From: JAWKWH01 sp963669285
GTDB taxonomy: Bacteria; Pseudomonadota; Alphaproteobacteria; Rhizobiales; Rhizobiaceae
Length of the DNA: 64,000 bases
Assembly (NCBI GenBank): GCA_963669285.2
Contig: CAXXSI010000014.1
Location: 630,952-694,951 of the forward strand
Direction: 5' to 3'
The notes beneath the pieces were generated by a model. The model was not told the DNA's origin. It saw only the letters and a list, made by a program, of their open reading frames with translations, and ran no database searches. Position 1 is the first letter of the stretch. Each line of letters begins with the position of its first letter. A program made the translations under genes and the position numbers. Shown here piece by piece: positions 25,762-34,886 of the stretch.

Positions 25762-26520
25762 ATGCTTGGACTGCTGAAGCGCAAAAAGAAACCACAGACG
25801 CGAAAACACGATGCCGGTGAACTGAAGATTGCCGGCCGATCCGTGGCACTTGCGATTGTCGAGCATGCCAGGGCCAAACGCCTAACATTGCGGGTTGAGC
25901 CGGGCGGTCGGGCAATTCGAGTAACCGTGCCACCGGGTGTCGGCAGGGCGGAAATCGACAGGTTCGTCGATCGGCACCATGACTGGCTTGAAGGTCGTAT
26001 CGGTAAGCTTCCCGATCAGACAGCGCTAAAACCGGGAATGAAAATCCCCGTGCGCGGCGTTCCACACCAGATTATCCATGTCGATGGCAAACGCGGGACA
26101 ACCAGAGCGGACCGCGATCCGGTCGGGCCGGTGTTGATGGTATATGGCGACAAGCGTTATCTGAGCCGCAGAATTGCCGACTTTCTCAAGAAACAGGCCA
26201 AGGCCGATATCGAGCCGCTTGTCGCCCGACATGCGTCGGTAATCGGCAAACAGGTCCGATCTGTCCGATTCAAGGATACAACCAGCCGGTGGGGATCATG
26301 TTCCGCCGACGGAAACCTGTCTTTTTCCTGGCGAATCATGATGGCACCGCCCACGGTGATCAACTATCTGGTCGCCCATGAGGTGGCACATCTGCAGGAA
26401 ATGAACCACAGCGCCAATTTCTGGCGGCTATGCGAAGAACTCTGCCCGAAAACGGCGGAGAGCAAGGCATGGCTCAAACGCAACGGCGGCAAGCTGCAGG
26501 CAATACCATTCCGGAAATAG
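25762..26520 (+). CDS. YgjP-like (DUF45/M48-type) metallopeptidase domain protein
   Basis: A 252-residue protein. The C-terminal zincin has VAHEVAHLQEMNHSANFWRL, where HEVAH plus the later His are zinc ligands, and the conserved RWGSCSADGNLSFSW block precedes it. This is the YgjP/DUF45 family, named as metal-dependent hydrolases; no physiological substrate is established. There is no signal peptide. A short lipoprotein gene converges on it. Confidence 0.88.
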   Translation: MLGLLKRKKKPQTRKHDAGELKIAGRSVALAIVEHARAKRLTLRVEPGGRAIRVTVPPGVGRAEIDRFVDRHHDWLEGRIGKLPDQTALKPGMKIPVRGVPHQIIHVDGKRGTTRADRDPVGPVLMVYGDKRYLSRRIADFLKKQAKADIEPLVARHASVIGKQVRSVRFKDTTSRWGSCSADGNLSFSWRIMMAPPTVINYLVAHEVAHLQEMNHSANFWRLCEELCPKTAESKAWLKRNGGKLQAIPFRK

Positions 26521-26611
26521 GCAACGAATTCGCGCTGATTTGACGTTACTTTGTCGGGTGGAGCGCCGCCCTAGCACCGCTCATCAAAAAAACCCGACAA
26601 TGTCCAGTATT

Positions 26612-26740
26612 TTACAGTCCTCGCGGATGGTTTGGATTGGTCTGTGCCCTGGCCGAGTCACCCTCGGGCGCATAGTTGGTGGTATTGCATCCGGCTGCGG
26701 CAAGGCACGCGGCAACCAACAGAACAATGCGAATAGGCAT
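26612..26740 (-). CDS. Small lipoprotein, 42 residues
   Basis: It begins MPIRIVLLVAACLAAAGCNT, a complete short signal peptide with lipobox AAGC, leaving a mature peptide of about 25 residues rich in Asn, Pro and Thr. The start is supported by a strong AGGAGG eight bases upstream (about 26750). Small lipoproteins of this type are easily missed. Function unknown; by the lipobox it should be anchored to inner or outer membrane. Confidence 0.72.
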   Translation of the reverse strand: MPIRIVLLVAACLAAAGCNTTNYAPEGDSARAQTNPNHPRGL

Positions 26741-26909
26741 AGAATCCGGCCTCCTGAAAGAGTATGTGACTTCCCGGTAGATAGGTCGCCAATCCCATGC
26801 CGGCAACACAAGGCAAAGCAAAAGCGCTTTGCCCCAATCATATTTACCCGCCGGAAATCATTATCACCTACTTTAGTATTCGATGAATTATCAATGCGAG
26901 GGACCAGGA

Positions 26910-27455
26910 ATGAGTGTCAAGATTGCACCAGCGCCAAGTACGGAGGACGCCCTCTATGCCCGATGCCGGCTGGAGGAGACCATTGATCTTCCTGCAGACA
27001 GCTTCTTTGACTGGTACATGCATGAGCCAATCGAGAATTTCATGCTCGGCACGCTGCTTGTTCCACCGATCAAGGGCTCGGAAGCGATTGCGGGACCGGA
27101 TTGGGGTAATCCGGGCGCAGCGCGCAAGATCCATTTCAAGGATGGTTCGAGTGCATTGGAGCGCATCTTGGAAACCAACCTGCCAAAGGGTTACAGCTAT
27201 CAACCCTGGGCCTATACCAACCCGGTCAGGCTGCTTTCCGATTACGCGATTTCGGAAATGCAGGCCCTGCCGGAGGACGGCAAGACCCGGATCGTGTGGG
27301 ACTATGCATTTCATGCGCGCAACGGAATTGCCTTGCCGGTGCTCAAGCTGTTTGTGACGCTCGACTGGAAGCGAAACCTGGCCAACGGATTAAGTGTCCT
27401 GAAAAAGCACCTGGAAACGCACGGTACGGATAAGCGCATCCACGAGACAAACTAA
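26910..27455 (+). CDS. SRPBCC/START-like domain protein
   Basis: A protein of about 181 residues. The fold is suggested by a first strand YARCRLEETIDLPADSFFDW, a mid-region with an Arg/Lys-His strand and WKRNLANGLSVLKKHLETHG as the long C-terminal helix, the pattern of polyketide cyclase/START-like (SRPBCC) ligand-binding proteins. Ligand unknown. I use the ATG at 26910, nine codons inside the longest frame, because the homologous pattern begins there. Confidence in the coding status is high and in the family moderate. Confidence 0.65.
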   Translation: MSVKIAPAPSTEDALYARCRLEETIDLPADSFFDWYMHEPIENFMLGTLLVPPIKGSEAIAGPDWGNPGAARKIHFKDGSSALERILETNLPKGYSYQPWAYTNPVRLLSDYAISEMQALPEDGKTRIVWDYAFHARNGIALPVLKLFVTLDWKRNLANGLSVLKKHLETHGTDKRIHETN

Positions 27456-27782
27456 AAACACCTTGCGGCGCTAATGGTGTAATCCGCCCGAGACATTTTC
27501 GGCGCGGTCCGGACGTATTGAACAGGATTGCGTGGCTATCTGCCATTTGGCGGCAGTCCTGCTGGTGTTTGCCGATACATCCTATGCTGAAACCGGCGAC
27601 GGGTGACGCTTGTCATTCGGTCCGTGCTGGTTGGACAAACGGCACCTGCAAGTATCGAACCGGCAGCACCGGACGCCTTTCGCGCTACACGATCACTTCA
27701 CCACGAGTTGAGGGAATGTGCTGATCCGTTTGACCGTTAGTGTCGTAGACTTAATCATCGGTCCCCAAAACGGGAGAGTGAC
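27456..27782 (+). other. Gap upstream of rpoH2 (327 bp) with possible broken secreted ORF
   Basis: A GTG at 27532 opens a short frame that looks like a signal peptide (AICHLAAVLLVFADTSYAET) but stops after 24 codons. One base shift near 27600 would continue into a cysteine-containing frame to 27724 (GDACHSVRAGWTNGTCKYR). This could be a frameshifted small exported protein or chance. I saw no clear promoter for rpoH2. Confidence 0.3.
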
Positions 27783-28649
27783 ATGCAGTACCGCGACAGT
27801 GGCAACAACATGATCAGAACGGCCATGAGAGCGCCGTATCTGGAGCGTGGCGAAGAACATAAGCTTGCCCGGCGCTGGAAGGAAAACCAGGATCAACAGG
27901 CATTGCACGAGATTACCGTTGCCCATATGCGCCTGGTCATCTCGATGGCGTCGAAATTCCGCGGATTCGGCCTGCCGCTCGCCGATTTAATTCAGGAAGG
28001 CCATGTCGGCTTGCTGGAAGCCGCGGCCCGTTTCGATCCCGAGCGCGAAGTCCGTTTCTCGACATATGCCACTTGGTGGGTCCGGGCCTCGATGCAGGAC
28101 TATGTATTGCGCAACTGGTCAATCGTCCGCGGCGGCACTTCTTCGGCGCAGAAATCGCTGTTTTTCAATCTCAGGCGCCTACGCGCGAAAATTGCCAAAA
28201 CCGGCAATACATTGGCGACCAGCGACATGTATGCCGAAATCTCAACGGCACTCGGTGTGTCGGAAAAGGATGTTGCGTTGATGGACGCAAGGCTGTCAGG
28301 ACCTGACTCGTCGCTGAATGCTCCGGTTGGAACCGATGAGAACGCGACCGCAGAGCGGATGGATTTTCTTATCAGCGAAGATCCGTTACCCGATGAGACC
28401 TCGGGCGCCATCATTGACCGGGAAAAGCGCAACAGCTGGCTTCAAAAAGCACTCGGTGTCCTCAATGATCGCGAGCTGCGTATCATTCGCGAACGCCGCC
28501 TGACGGATGAAGGTGCCACGCTTGAGTCGCTGGGCAATGCATTGGGAATTTCGAAGGAGCGGGTTCGCCAGATCGAGAATCGCGCACTGCAGAAGCTGAA
28601 AACCTCCCTGATCAATCAAAATCCGGATATGGTGCGTCACGCGTTTTGA
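27783..28649 (+). CDS. rpoH2: RNA polymerase sigma factor RpoH (sigma-32 family, RpoH2-like)
   Basis: A 288-residue heat-shock-type sigma factor. Region 2 is seen in LIQEGHVGLLEAAARFDP and VRFSTYATWWVRASMQDYVL; the RpoH box, SAQKSLFFNLRRLRAKI, separates it from other sigma-70 proteins; and region 4 ends SLGNALGISKERVRQIENRA. Hyphomicrobiales often have two RpoH proteins; length and location beside DUF2093/lpxK fit the second, linked in other species to oxidative or photo-oxidative stress. The assignment to RpoH2 is by resemblance. GGGAGAG lies before the ATG. Confidence 0.92.
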   Translation: MQYRDSGNNMIRTAMRAPYLERGEEHKLARRWKENQDQQALHEITVAHMRLVISMASKFRGFGLPLADLIQEGHVGLLEAAARFDPEREVRFSTYATWWVRASMQDYVLRNWSIVRGGTSSAQKSLFFNLRRLRAKIAKTGNTLATSDMYAEISTALGVSEKDVALMDARLSGPDSSLNAPVGTDENATAERMDFLISEDPLPDETSGAIIDREKRNSWLQKALGVLNDRELRIIRERRLTDEGATLESLGNALGISKERVRQIENRALQKLKTSLINQNPDMVRHAF

Positions 28650-28744
28650 CAGCACGCAAACTGCGCTTGACCTTCGGCGCAAAATGTGGCGGTTGAGCCG
28701 TATCGACTGGCCTTCAAGCAAAGGCCGAACGGAAATGGTGTCAA

Positions 28745-28975
28745 ATGAACCGGTTTGAAGGCCCAGGGGCCCGTGAAGCAAGGATACGCTACCTCGACGG
28801 CGATTTTCAGGTAATGAGTCCCGGCGCATTTGTTCGTTGCGCGATCACCGGTGAATCAATTCCGATCGACGAACTCAAGTACTGGAGTGTTTCGCGCCAG
28901 GAAGCGTATGTAAATGCGGAAACATCGCTAAAGCGCGAATTGGAAGCTAATCCGGCGCTGCGAAAGCGCAACTGA
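28745..28975 (+). CDS. DUF2093 protein
   Basis: A 76-residue protein: ARIRYLDGDFQVMSPGAFVR, CAITGESIPIDELKYWSV and a short C-terminal helix. It matches the small DUF2093 family found in alphaproteobacteria, of unknown function, often beside lpxK. The single CAITG segment resembles a half zinc-ribbon but has only one cysteine. It converges on lpxK. Confidence 0.85.
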   Translation: MNRFEGPGAREARIRYLDGDFQVMSPGAFVRCAITGESIPIDELKYWSVSRQEAYVNAETSLKRELEANPALRKRN

Positions 28976-28998
28976 GGCGCACAACAACAAACCGGTTT

Positions 28999-30027
28999 TC
29001 AGCTGGAATAGCGGTTCCGTTTGAAATTTTCGGAGGTCTCGGCGACGATTCGTTCGGCAACGGATTCAGGATCAAACCGCGCTTCGATCTTGACCACATT
29101 GAGGTTCGACAGAAATTCGACTGCGGCTGAATTGCCGTTTACGAATCGAACCGCATCTTTCTCTGTCGTAATCAATTGCAAGCCCTCCGATTCAGCAATG
29201 GACGTCAGTTCGTGTATGTCCTCGCTTGAATAGGCATGGTGATCTCCATACTCCCTGGTGCGGACAAGCTCTCCGCCCAGCGCCCTTACGGTGTCGAAGA
29301 ACTTCTCTGGGTAACCGATGCCGGCGAATGCGAGATATCGGCTGCCGGAGAACCTTTTCGGGTTGATCACCCTGGTTCTTGCGGAATAGAGCGGCTTGCC
29401 TGCCTGGGCTGCGCGGCGAATCACAATTTCGGCAGCATCACCGGTTCCCATGGTCACCACGGCGCTGGCATGGCGAAGCTGTACCTTGAGAGGTGCCCGC
29501 AAAGGCCCCCCCGGTATGACGTGACCATTGCCGATACCGCGCAGCGTGTCGACCACGATCAGCGCGAAATCAAACTTGAGGCGGGCGCTTTGAAAGCCAT
29601 CATCCATAACCGCGAAGTCACACCCTTCACCCATTAGCAACTCTATCCCGGCCTTCCTGTTGGCGGCCACGGCAGTCGGGGCATGTTTGGCTAGCAACAG
29701 CGGCTCGTCACCTGAATGCCAGGAAGTATCCTCATCCGTATTGACCAGCCGCGGGTGGCCGAGGCCGCCACCATATCCGCGGCTTAGGAATCCGGGCGAA
29801 AAGCCCATGCTCCTGGCTGTCTTGGCCAGCGCAATCGCGACCGGCGTCTTGCCGGCACCTCCGACCGTCAAATTGCCAACGCAAAGGATAGGGATATCCA
29901 TCCGCGGCGGATCGGCCATGTCCATCCGGCTTCCGGCTATCGCGCCATAGATCGCCGAGGCGGGATACAGCAGATAGGTGCGCCAATCTCGCTCGTGCCA
30001 CCAAAAGGGAGGGGCTTCTGCCGTCAT
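28999..30027 (-). CDS. lpxK: Tetraacyldisaccharide 4'-kinase
   Basis: About 342 residues. LpxK phosphorylates the 4' position of the lipid A precursor at the inner membrane. The N terminus (PPFWWHERDWRTYLLYPASA) is the membrane-associated helix; the P-loop is GNLTVGGAGKTP; SRGYGGG and FAVMDDGFQ follow, all standard for LpxK. The start is one of three in-frame codons (TTG 30051, ATG 30039, ATG 30027); I chose 30027 because homology starts there. It is last in the leftward run pmbA-cysQ-DUF4170-DUF374-waaA-lpxK. Confidence 0.94.
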   Translation of the reverse strand: MTAEAPPFWWHERDWRTYLLYPASAIYGAIAGSRMDMADPPRMDIPILCVGNLTVGGAGKTPVAIALAKTARSMGFSPGFLSRGYGGGLGHPRLVNTDEDTSWHSGDEPLLLAKHAPTAVAANRKAGIELLMGEGCDFAVMDDGFQSARLKFDFALIVVDTLRGIGNGHVIPGGPLRAPLKVQLRHASAVVTMGTGDAAEIVIRRAAQAGKPLYSARTRVINPKRFSGSRYLAFAGIGYPEKFFDTVRALGGELVRTREYGDHHAYSSEDIHELTSIAESEGLQLITTEKDAVRFVNGNSAAVEFLSNLNVVKIEARFDPESVAERIVAETSENFKRNRYSS

Positions 30028-30087
30028 CGGCGGCACCATATCGGGGACCAAAGGATGTGCCGGTGCAAAACGGGTTGCATTGCCAAT

Positions 30088-31407
30088 CTACCGCCGGCGG
30101 CCGGCCGGCTCCAACTTTGCCTTGACCACCAGCGGTTGGATATATGGCTCGAGGGCATTTAGCGTGCGCTCGAGCGCACCGCGCATTTCCTCGACCGCTT
30201 CGCGGCCCGATTCGATCATCTTACCTCGAACGCGGTCGTTGTTGAGCAAGAAAGTGACCGCACCTGCGAGTGTATCTCCATCAGCCACAAGCCTAGCGCC
30301 GCCATTTGCGACGAGCCGCTGATAGGATTCACGAAAATTCTGGACATTCCGTCCGGCCAGAACGGCCGTGTCGAGAACTGCCGGTTCAAGCGGATTTTGC
30401 CCGCCTTCTCCCGTCAGCGAGCGCCCTACAAAAGCGATTTCGGTCAGGCGCAGATAAAGTCCCATCTCACCAATCGTATCGCCAAGCAATATGTCCGTGT
30501 CGGGTCTTATCACTTCCCCGCGGCTGCGACGGGACACTTTGAGACCAGAGGATTTCAGGGAAGTCTCGATCGCATTTGCGCGATCGGGATGCCTCGGTAC
30601 GATGATTGTCAGGAGATCCGGGCACTGTTTTCTTGCAAGCCGGTGCGTGGCTGCCGCAATTTCTTCTTCACCAGCATGGGTCGAAATCGCTGCCCAGCGT
30701 TTTCTGCTCCCGATTTGCGCGGCAAGAGCGTCGAGCGCCTTGTCGTCAACCGGAGGAACTTCTGTATCGACCTTGAGGTTGCCGGATACGGTGACCGGGC
30801 GCGCACCCAATTGACGGAATCGTTCACCATCAGTTTCCGACTGCGCAACGACGTGAGCGAGATTTTCAAACAAAGCCTCGGCAATGTTCGGGTATTTCTT
30901 CCAGGACGCGAAAGACCGGTCGGACAGACGGCCGTTGACCAGAACCTGTGGAACGCGCTTGGCGCCGAGTTCTGATATGGTCATGGGCCAAATCTCCGAT
31001 TCGGCCATCACCGCCAGATCCGGTTTCCAGTGGTTGAGAAATCGGTCGACCGCCGGCTTGAGGTCGAGGGGTACATACTGGTGCAACACTTTGTCGGCCA
31101 GTCGCTCCGCGACAATGTGAGCGGATGTCACCGTACCCGTGGTCATGATCACATTGATACCGATCCGCCTGATGTGGGTGACAAGAGGAATGACGGCATT
31201 CGTCTCCCCGACACTAGCCGCGTGAACCCAGATCAACGGTCCGGGTGGCCGCAAAATCGGCGATTTGCCGTAGCGTTCATGTCGACGTGTGCGCTCCTCC
31301 TTGCCCTTGGCGGCGCGGAAGGCAATATAACCGCCGATCAGCGGATAGGCTGCGGCACCAGCCCAACGGTAAGTGCTCAATAATGTGCGGGCCCAGCGTT
31401 CGCTCAT
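30088..31407 (-). CDS. waaA: 3-deoxy-D-manno-octulosonic acid (Kdo) transferase
   Basis: A 439-residue inner-membrane GT-B glycosyltransferase that adds Kdo to lipid IVA. The N-terminal anchor (about 13-32) is followed by LIWVHAASVGETNAVIPLV, with the conserved Glu of SVGE as catalytic base, and later FVGRSLTGEGGQNPLEPAVL, the conserved nucleotide-sugar site. The ATG overlaps the DUF374 stop as ATGA, so the two are translationally coupled. lpxK follows. Confidence 0.95.
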   Translation of the reverse strand: MSERWARTLLSTYRWAGAAAYPLIGGYIAFRAAKGKEERTRRHERYGKSPILRPPGPLIWVHAASVGETNAVIPLVTHIRRIGINVIMTTGTVTSAHIVAERLADKVLHQYVPLDLKPAVDRFLNHWKPDLAVMAESEIWPMTISELGAKRVPQVLVNGRLSDRSFASWKKYPNIAEALFENLAHVVAQSETDGERFRQLGARPVTVSGNLKVDTEVPPVDDKALDALAAQIGSRKRWAAISTHAGEEEIAAATHRLARKQCPDLLTIIVPRHPDRANAIETSLKSSGLKVSRRSRGEVIRPDTDILLGDTIGEMGLYLRLTEIAFVGRSLTGEGGQNPLEPAVLDTAVLAGRNVQNFRESYQRLVANGGARLVADGDTLAGAVTFLLNNDRVRGKMIESGREAVEEMRGALERTLNALEPYIQPLVVKAKLEPAGRRR

Positions 31408-32123
31408 ATTTGTCCATCAACCTTCCGATAGGCTTCTGAGGTGACGGCGTTCATTGCGTCGGTTACCTGCACCCTGATCTTTTCCATCATATCGTCTCCG
31501 GCGTCTTCCGGGACGAAAATCGGTTCGCCGAATATTACGCAAATTTGTCCGAATGGCAGATTGATTGTGGTTTTATCGCGGGTCTTTTTCAGAACCAACC
31601 GCCGCGAGCTGGCAAGTGCAAGCGGAATGATCGGCCGACCGGAAATCTTGCCCAGTGTGACAATTCCAAGTCCGGCGTCCCGAGGTTCTCCGCCGGGGAT
31701 ATCGGCAATCATGCAAACCGCCTTTCCGGCAGCCAGGGCTTTTTTGAGCTGAATCAGCGCACGCGCACCACCCTTGCCCAACATTTGTTGATCGGAACGT
31801 CCGCCGGAGCCGCGTGCCGTTTCGATACCAAACTTTTGCGCAACAAGAGCATTGATTTCTGCGTCTGCGCTGCGTGATACGAGCGCGACGGTTTTCATCC
31901 ATTTCGGCATCAAAGCCGGTGCCATCAGATGCTGTCCGTGCCAAAGGGCATAGATCGCGTTTGGTTCCGCTCCAATCACCGCGTCGGCGTCATGCCCCTC
32001 CGGCATCAGGCGATTGGTGCCGGCCGTCAGCCGCATCATCATCCAGATGACCCGCGCCAATGCGTGCTTCAACATCAGCGATTGGGCCAACGGCGTCCGT
32101 ATTTTCTGCCACAGCTTCTTCAT
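31404..32123 (-). CDS. DUF374 lysophospholipid acyltransferase-like protein
   Basis: A 239-residue protein with a membrane-associated N terminus and AIYALWHGQHLMAPALMP, the DUF374 version of the acyltransferase His motif; GSGGRSDQQMLGKGGARALI and MIADIPGGEPRDAGLG follow. Located between a Kdo transferase and DUF4170 it probably acylates a lipid A precursor or related lipid, but this is inference. The start at 32123 is supported by homology; the frame extends 62 codons further upstream without resemblance to the family. Confidence 0.85.
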   Translation of the reverse strand: MKKLWQKIRTPLAQSLMLKHALARVIWMMMRLTAGTNRLMPEGHDADAVIGAEPNAIYALWHGQHLMAPALMPKWMKTVALVSRSADAEINALVAQKFGIETARGSGGRSDQQMLGKGGARALIQLKKALAAGKAVCMIADIPGGEPRDAGLGIVTLGKISGRPIIPLALASSRRLVLKKTRDKTTINLPFGQICVIFGEPIFVPEDAGDDMMEKIRVQVTDAMNAVTSEAYRKVDGQI

Positions 32124-32194
32124 CGCCGCGTAACCGCCTGTCGATGCGGGGCCGCTGAAAAGCAGGTCATTGTTCGCATGTGCATTCAAACCAG

Positions 32195-32452
32195 TCAGCT
32201 TGTCTGGCTTCCGTCGGCATCGTTGTCTGGATCCAGCAAGCGATGCAGATGAACGATGAAATAGCGCATATGGGCATTGTCGACGGTCGACTGCGCCCTT
32301 GACCGCCAAGCTGCCTCGGCGGATTTGTAGTCGGGAAACACGCCGACAATGTCCAAATCCTGCAAATCCCTGAATTCCACCCCTTCCAGCGATTCCAGCT
32401 CGCCACCGAACACCAGGTGCAGGAGTTGCTTCTTGCCGTTGTCATCACTCAT
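32195..32452 (-). CDS. DUF4170 protein
   Basis: An 85-residue protein containing LLHLVFGGELESLEGVEFRD, IVGVFPDYKSAEAAWRSRAQ and RYFIVHLHRLLDP, the whole-length pattern of the small alphaproteobacterial DUF4170 family. Function unknown; usually found in this lipid A gene neighbourhood. ATG at 32452 has GAGGGTTT in front. Confidence 0.87.
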   Translation of the reverse strand: MSDDNGKKQLLHLVFGGELESLEGVEFRDLQDLDIVGVFPDYKSAEAAWRSRAQSTVDNAHMRYFIVHLHRLLDPDNDADGSQTS

Positions 32453-32611
32453 GGACAAACCCTCGAAAATCCAGTTTCTGGAGCCTTCTCAGCTAATTCA
32501 GAGTCAAATCTGTTTCGCAATTGGCTCCGAATTGGCCAAAAGGGCTCCGATACCATCCCATAGTGCAGGATGTTGTGATTTGGAACCGTGAAACCGACGC
32601 CTTGTACAACG

Positions 32612-33415
32612 TCAACCGCGTATTGTTTCGTGTAACCGGTCCAGCAGATCGCCACTGCCGGCCACCATGGCGCCCTGGCGCGAACCGGCAAGACCATATC
32701 GCGGAGCATTGCCACCTGCCATTTTGATGGAACCACCGGCCTCCTGAAGCACCAATTCTGCGGCCGCAATGTCCCAATCATGCGCGTTCGGTCGCACAAA
32801 GGTCGCGTCAATGGAACCGTTGGCGACCATGGCAATACGATAAGCGAGCGAAGGGATGTAGGGGTGGCGGTTGATGCCCTTTCTGACACCCTTGGGTAAT
32901 GCATCGATCATCGAATCCGGCCCAGCCACCGTCGGTTTCGTCGATGGACCTCCAACCGAGATTTGCCGCCCGTTCAGATGCGCACCCGATTGCGCTGCGG
33001 CCAGATAGACTTCATCCATTTCAGGACAATCCAGCACGCCGGCGACGGGGCGGCCTTCGCTGACAATGGCAATCGAGACACACCAGGTCGGCAAGCCTTT
33101 CAGAAATGCGCGTGTTCCGTCGATCGGATCGACAACGAAGTATGTCTCGCGAAGCGCCTGATCCGGCTCTTCGGCTGTCTCTTCGGATAACCATCCGAAA
33201 TCCGGCCGTGCTGCCAGCAACTCACCTTTGAGAAACCGGTCCACGGCCATGTCGGCCTCGCTGACCGGCGACTTCCCATCCTTGTACCAGACCTCGGGAT
33301 TGCGGCGGAAATACCGCCCGGCAATTCGGCCGGCCTCGCGGGCTGCGGCTTGCAGCAACTCAAGGTCGGCGCGTAACGACCGGTCGGCGACGATTCGGAG
33401 GTCAGTTTCCGGCAA
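32612..33415 (-). CDS. cysQ: Inositol monophosphatase-family 3'(2'),5'-bisphosphate nucleotidase, CysQ-like
   Basis: A 267-residue Mg-dependent phosphatase. Family motifs: WLSEETAEEP (Glu metal ligands), VVDPIDGTRAFLKG (the DPIDGT metal motif) and ANAHDWDIAAAELVLQEAGG-like WDIAAAEL near the C terminus. CysQ hydrolyses 3'-phosphoadenosine 5'-phosphate left from sulfate assimilation; family members can also act on inositol phosphates, so the substrate is probable rather than shown. Its start overlaps the pmbA stop by 14 bases. Confidence 0.88.
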   Translation of the reverse strand: MPETDLRIVADRSLRADLELLQAAAREAGRIAGRYFRRNPEVWYKDGKSPVSEADMAVDRFLKGELLAARPDFGWLSEETAEEPDQALRETYFVVDPIDGTRAFLKGLPTWCVSIAIVSEGRPVAGVLDCPEMDEVYLAAAQSGAHLNGRQISVGGPSTKPTVAGPDSMIDALPKGVRKGINRHPYIPSLAYRIAMVANGSIDATFVRPNAHDWDIAAAELVLQEAGGSIKMAGGNAPRYGLAGSRQGAMVAGSGDLLDRLHETIRG

Positions 33416-34745
33416 GTGTCATCCCTTCGATCATCAAGGTGGGAGCAGCGGTACCGAAATTGCGATCCAGATCGTTGGCCGGCAGCATTTTCATGAACAT
33501 GTCTTTGAGATTGCTGGCGATTGTGACTTCCGAAACTGGCCAGGCGATCTCTCCGTTCTCGATCCAGAATCCCGATGCGCCACGGCTATATTCGCCAGTG
33601 ACCATGTTGACCCCCTGGCCGAATACTTCGGTGACATAAAATCCACGGCTAAGCCCGGCAATCAACTCATCCGGCTTATTGTCTCCCGGTTCGATCGCGA
33701 AATTGGTCGAACCGGGCGAGACTGCGGATGCCGATCGGGTGCCGCGGCCGTTGGTTTCAAGGCCCAGTTCATTTGCCGCCGAGTGCGACAGGAACCAGTG
33801 CTGCAAAATGCCATTGTCGACCATGGCCAGTTTTTCACCACGCACGCCTTCGCCATCGAAAGGGCGCGATGAGGATCCGCGCTGACGCAGCGGATCGTCG
33901 GTAACTTTGATCGAGGACACGGCAACCTGTTTGCCCATCATATCGCGCAGAAAACTTGTCTTGCGGGCAACCGCGGCGCCATTGATCGCGCCCGCCAGAT
34001 GACCGGCAATGCCGCGGGCAACACGGGGATCGTAGATTGTGATCACCGGACCGGTCTGGGCCTTGCGGCTTCCCAGACGGCGTACCGCACGTTCTCCTGC
34101 CTTGCGCCCAACCTCGACCGGATTTTCGAGGTCTTCGTAGTGAATGCGCGAAGAAAACTCATAGTCGCGCTCCATGCCGGTTCCCTGACCGGCGATCACG
34201 CTCACCGAGCGGGAGAACCGGGAAGCCGTATACTGTCCGACAAATCCATCCGATGTCGCCAGCACCAAGCCGCCGGAACCGGCGCTGGCGCCGCCGCCAC
34301 CGGAATTGGTGACTCCTTCGACGCCAAGCGCCGCCTCTTCCATTTCAAGTGCGACATCCTTCAGCTCTCCGGCCGACACTTCGCGATCGTCAAACAGGTC
34401 GAGATCGGCAATCTCTTTTGCCAGGCGTTCTTTCGGCACCAGGCCCTGGAACGGATCCTCGGGAGATACACGCGCCATGGCAACGGCCCGATTTGCCAAT
34501 TCATTCGGATCACCCGACGCTGTCGCCGAAATGCTTGCCACTCTCTGTCCGACGAAGACACGTAACGAAACGTCGTCGCTTTCGGCGCTCTCGGTGTTTT
34601 CCACCTTGCCCAGACGTACGGAAACCGATCTTGAGCGTGAACGTATGGCGACAGCGTCCGACGCGTCTGCGCCGGCTCTTCCCGCCGCTTCGACCAGCGC
34701 CTGTACCCGGTCGGTCAGCGTCTTGTTCTCGCGTGAATCAGTCAT
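33402..34745 (-). CDS. pmbA: TldD/PmbA family metallopeptidase (PmbA)
   Basis: A 447-residue protein of the TldD/PmbA family; TldD-PmbA (TldE) heterodimers degrade unfolded peptides, with the HExxxH zinc site carried by TldD. This protein has SRSRSVSVRLGKVENTESAE near the N terminus, a Gly-rich SGGGGASAGSGGLVLATSDG segment, and SRGFYVTEVFGQGVNMVTGE and YSRGASGFWIENGEIAWPVS near the C terminus, as in PmbA, and lacks the TldD HExxxH. No tldD is in the window. First gene of the leftward lipid A block. Confidence 0.93.
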   Translation of the reverse strand: MTDSRENKTLTDRVQALVEAAGRAGADASDAVAIRSRSRSVSVRLGKVENTESAESDDVSLRVFVGQRVASISATASGDPNELANRAVAMARVSPEDPFQGLVPKERLAKEIADLDLFDDREVSAGELKDVALEMEEAALGVEGVTNSGGGGASAGSGGLVLATSDGFVGQYTASRFSRSVSVIAGQGTGMERDYEFSSRIHYEDLENPVEVGRKAGERAVRRLGSRKAQTGPVITIYDPRVARGIAGHLAGAINGAAVARKTSFLRDMMGKQVAVSSIKVTDDPLRQRGSSSRPFDGEGVRGEKLAMVDNGILQHWFLSHSAANELGLETNGRGTRSASAVSPGSTNFAIEPGDNKPDELIAGLSRGFYVTEVFGQGVNMVTGEYSRGASGFWIENGEIAWPVSEVTIASNLKDMFMKMLPANDLDRNFGTAAPTLMIEGMTLAGN

Positions 34746-34886
34746 TGTTGAATTCGTTTGCCCCGTGGCCCATGTTGGTTGAAGGATTTGGAGGTATCTC
34801 TACGGCAATCCATCTATTGTCTGGGCGGCTACCATGCAATGGTCCATCTGCTAAAACCGTCTCAATACGACGCGAGGAAGTAGGCA

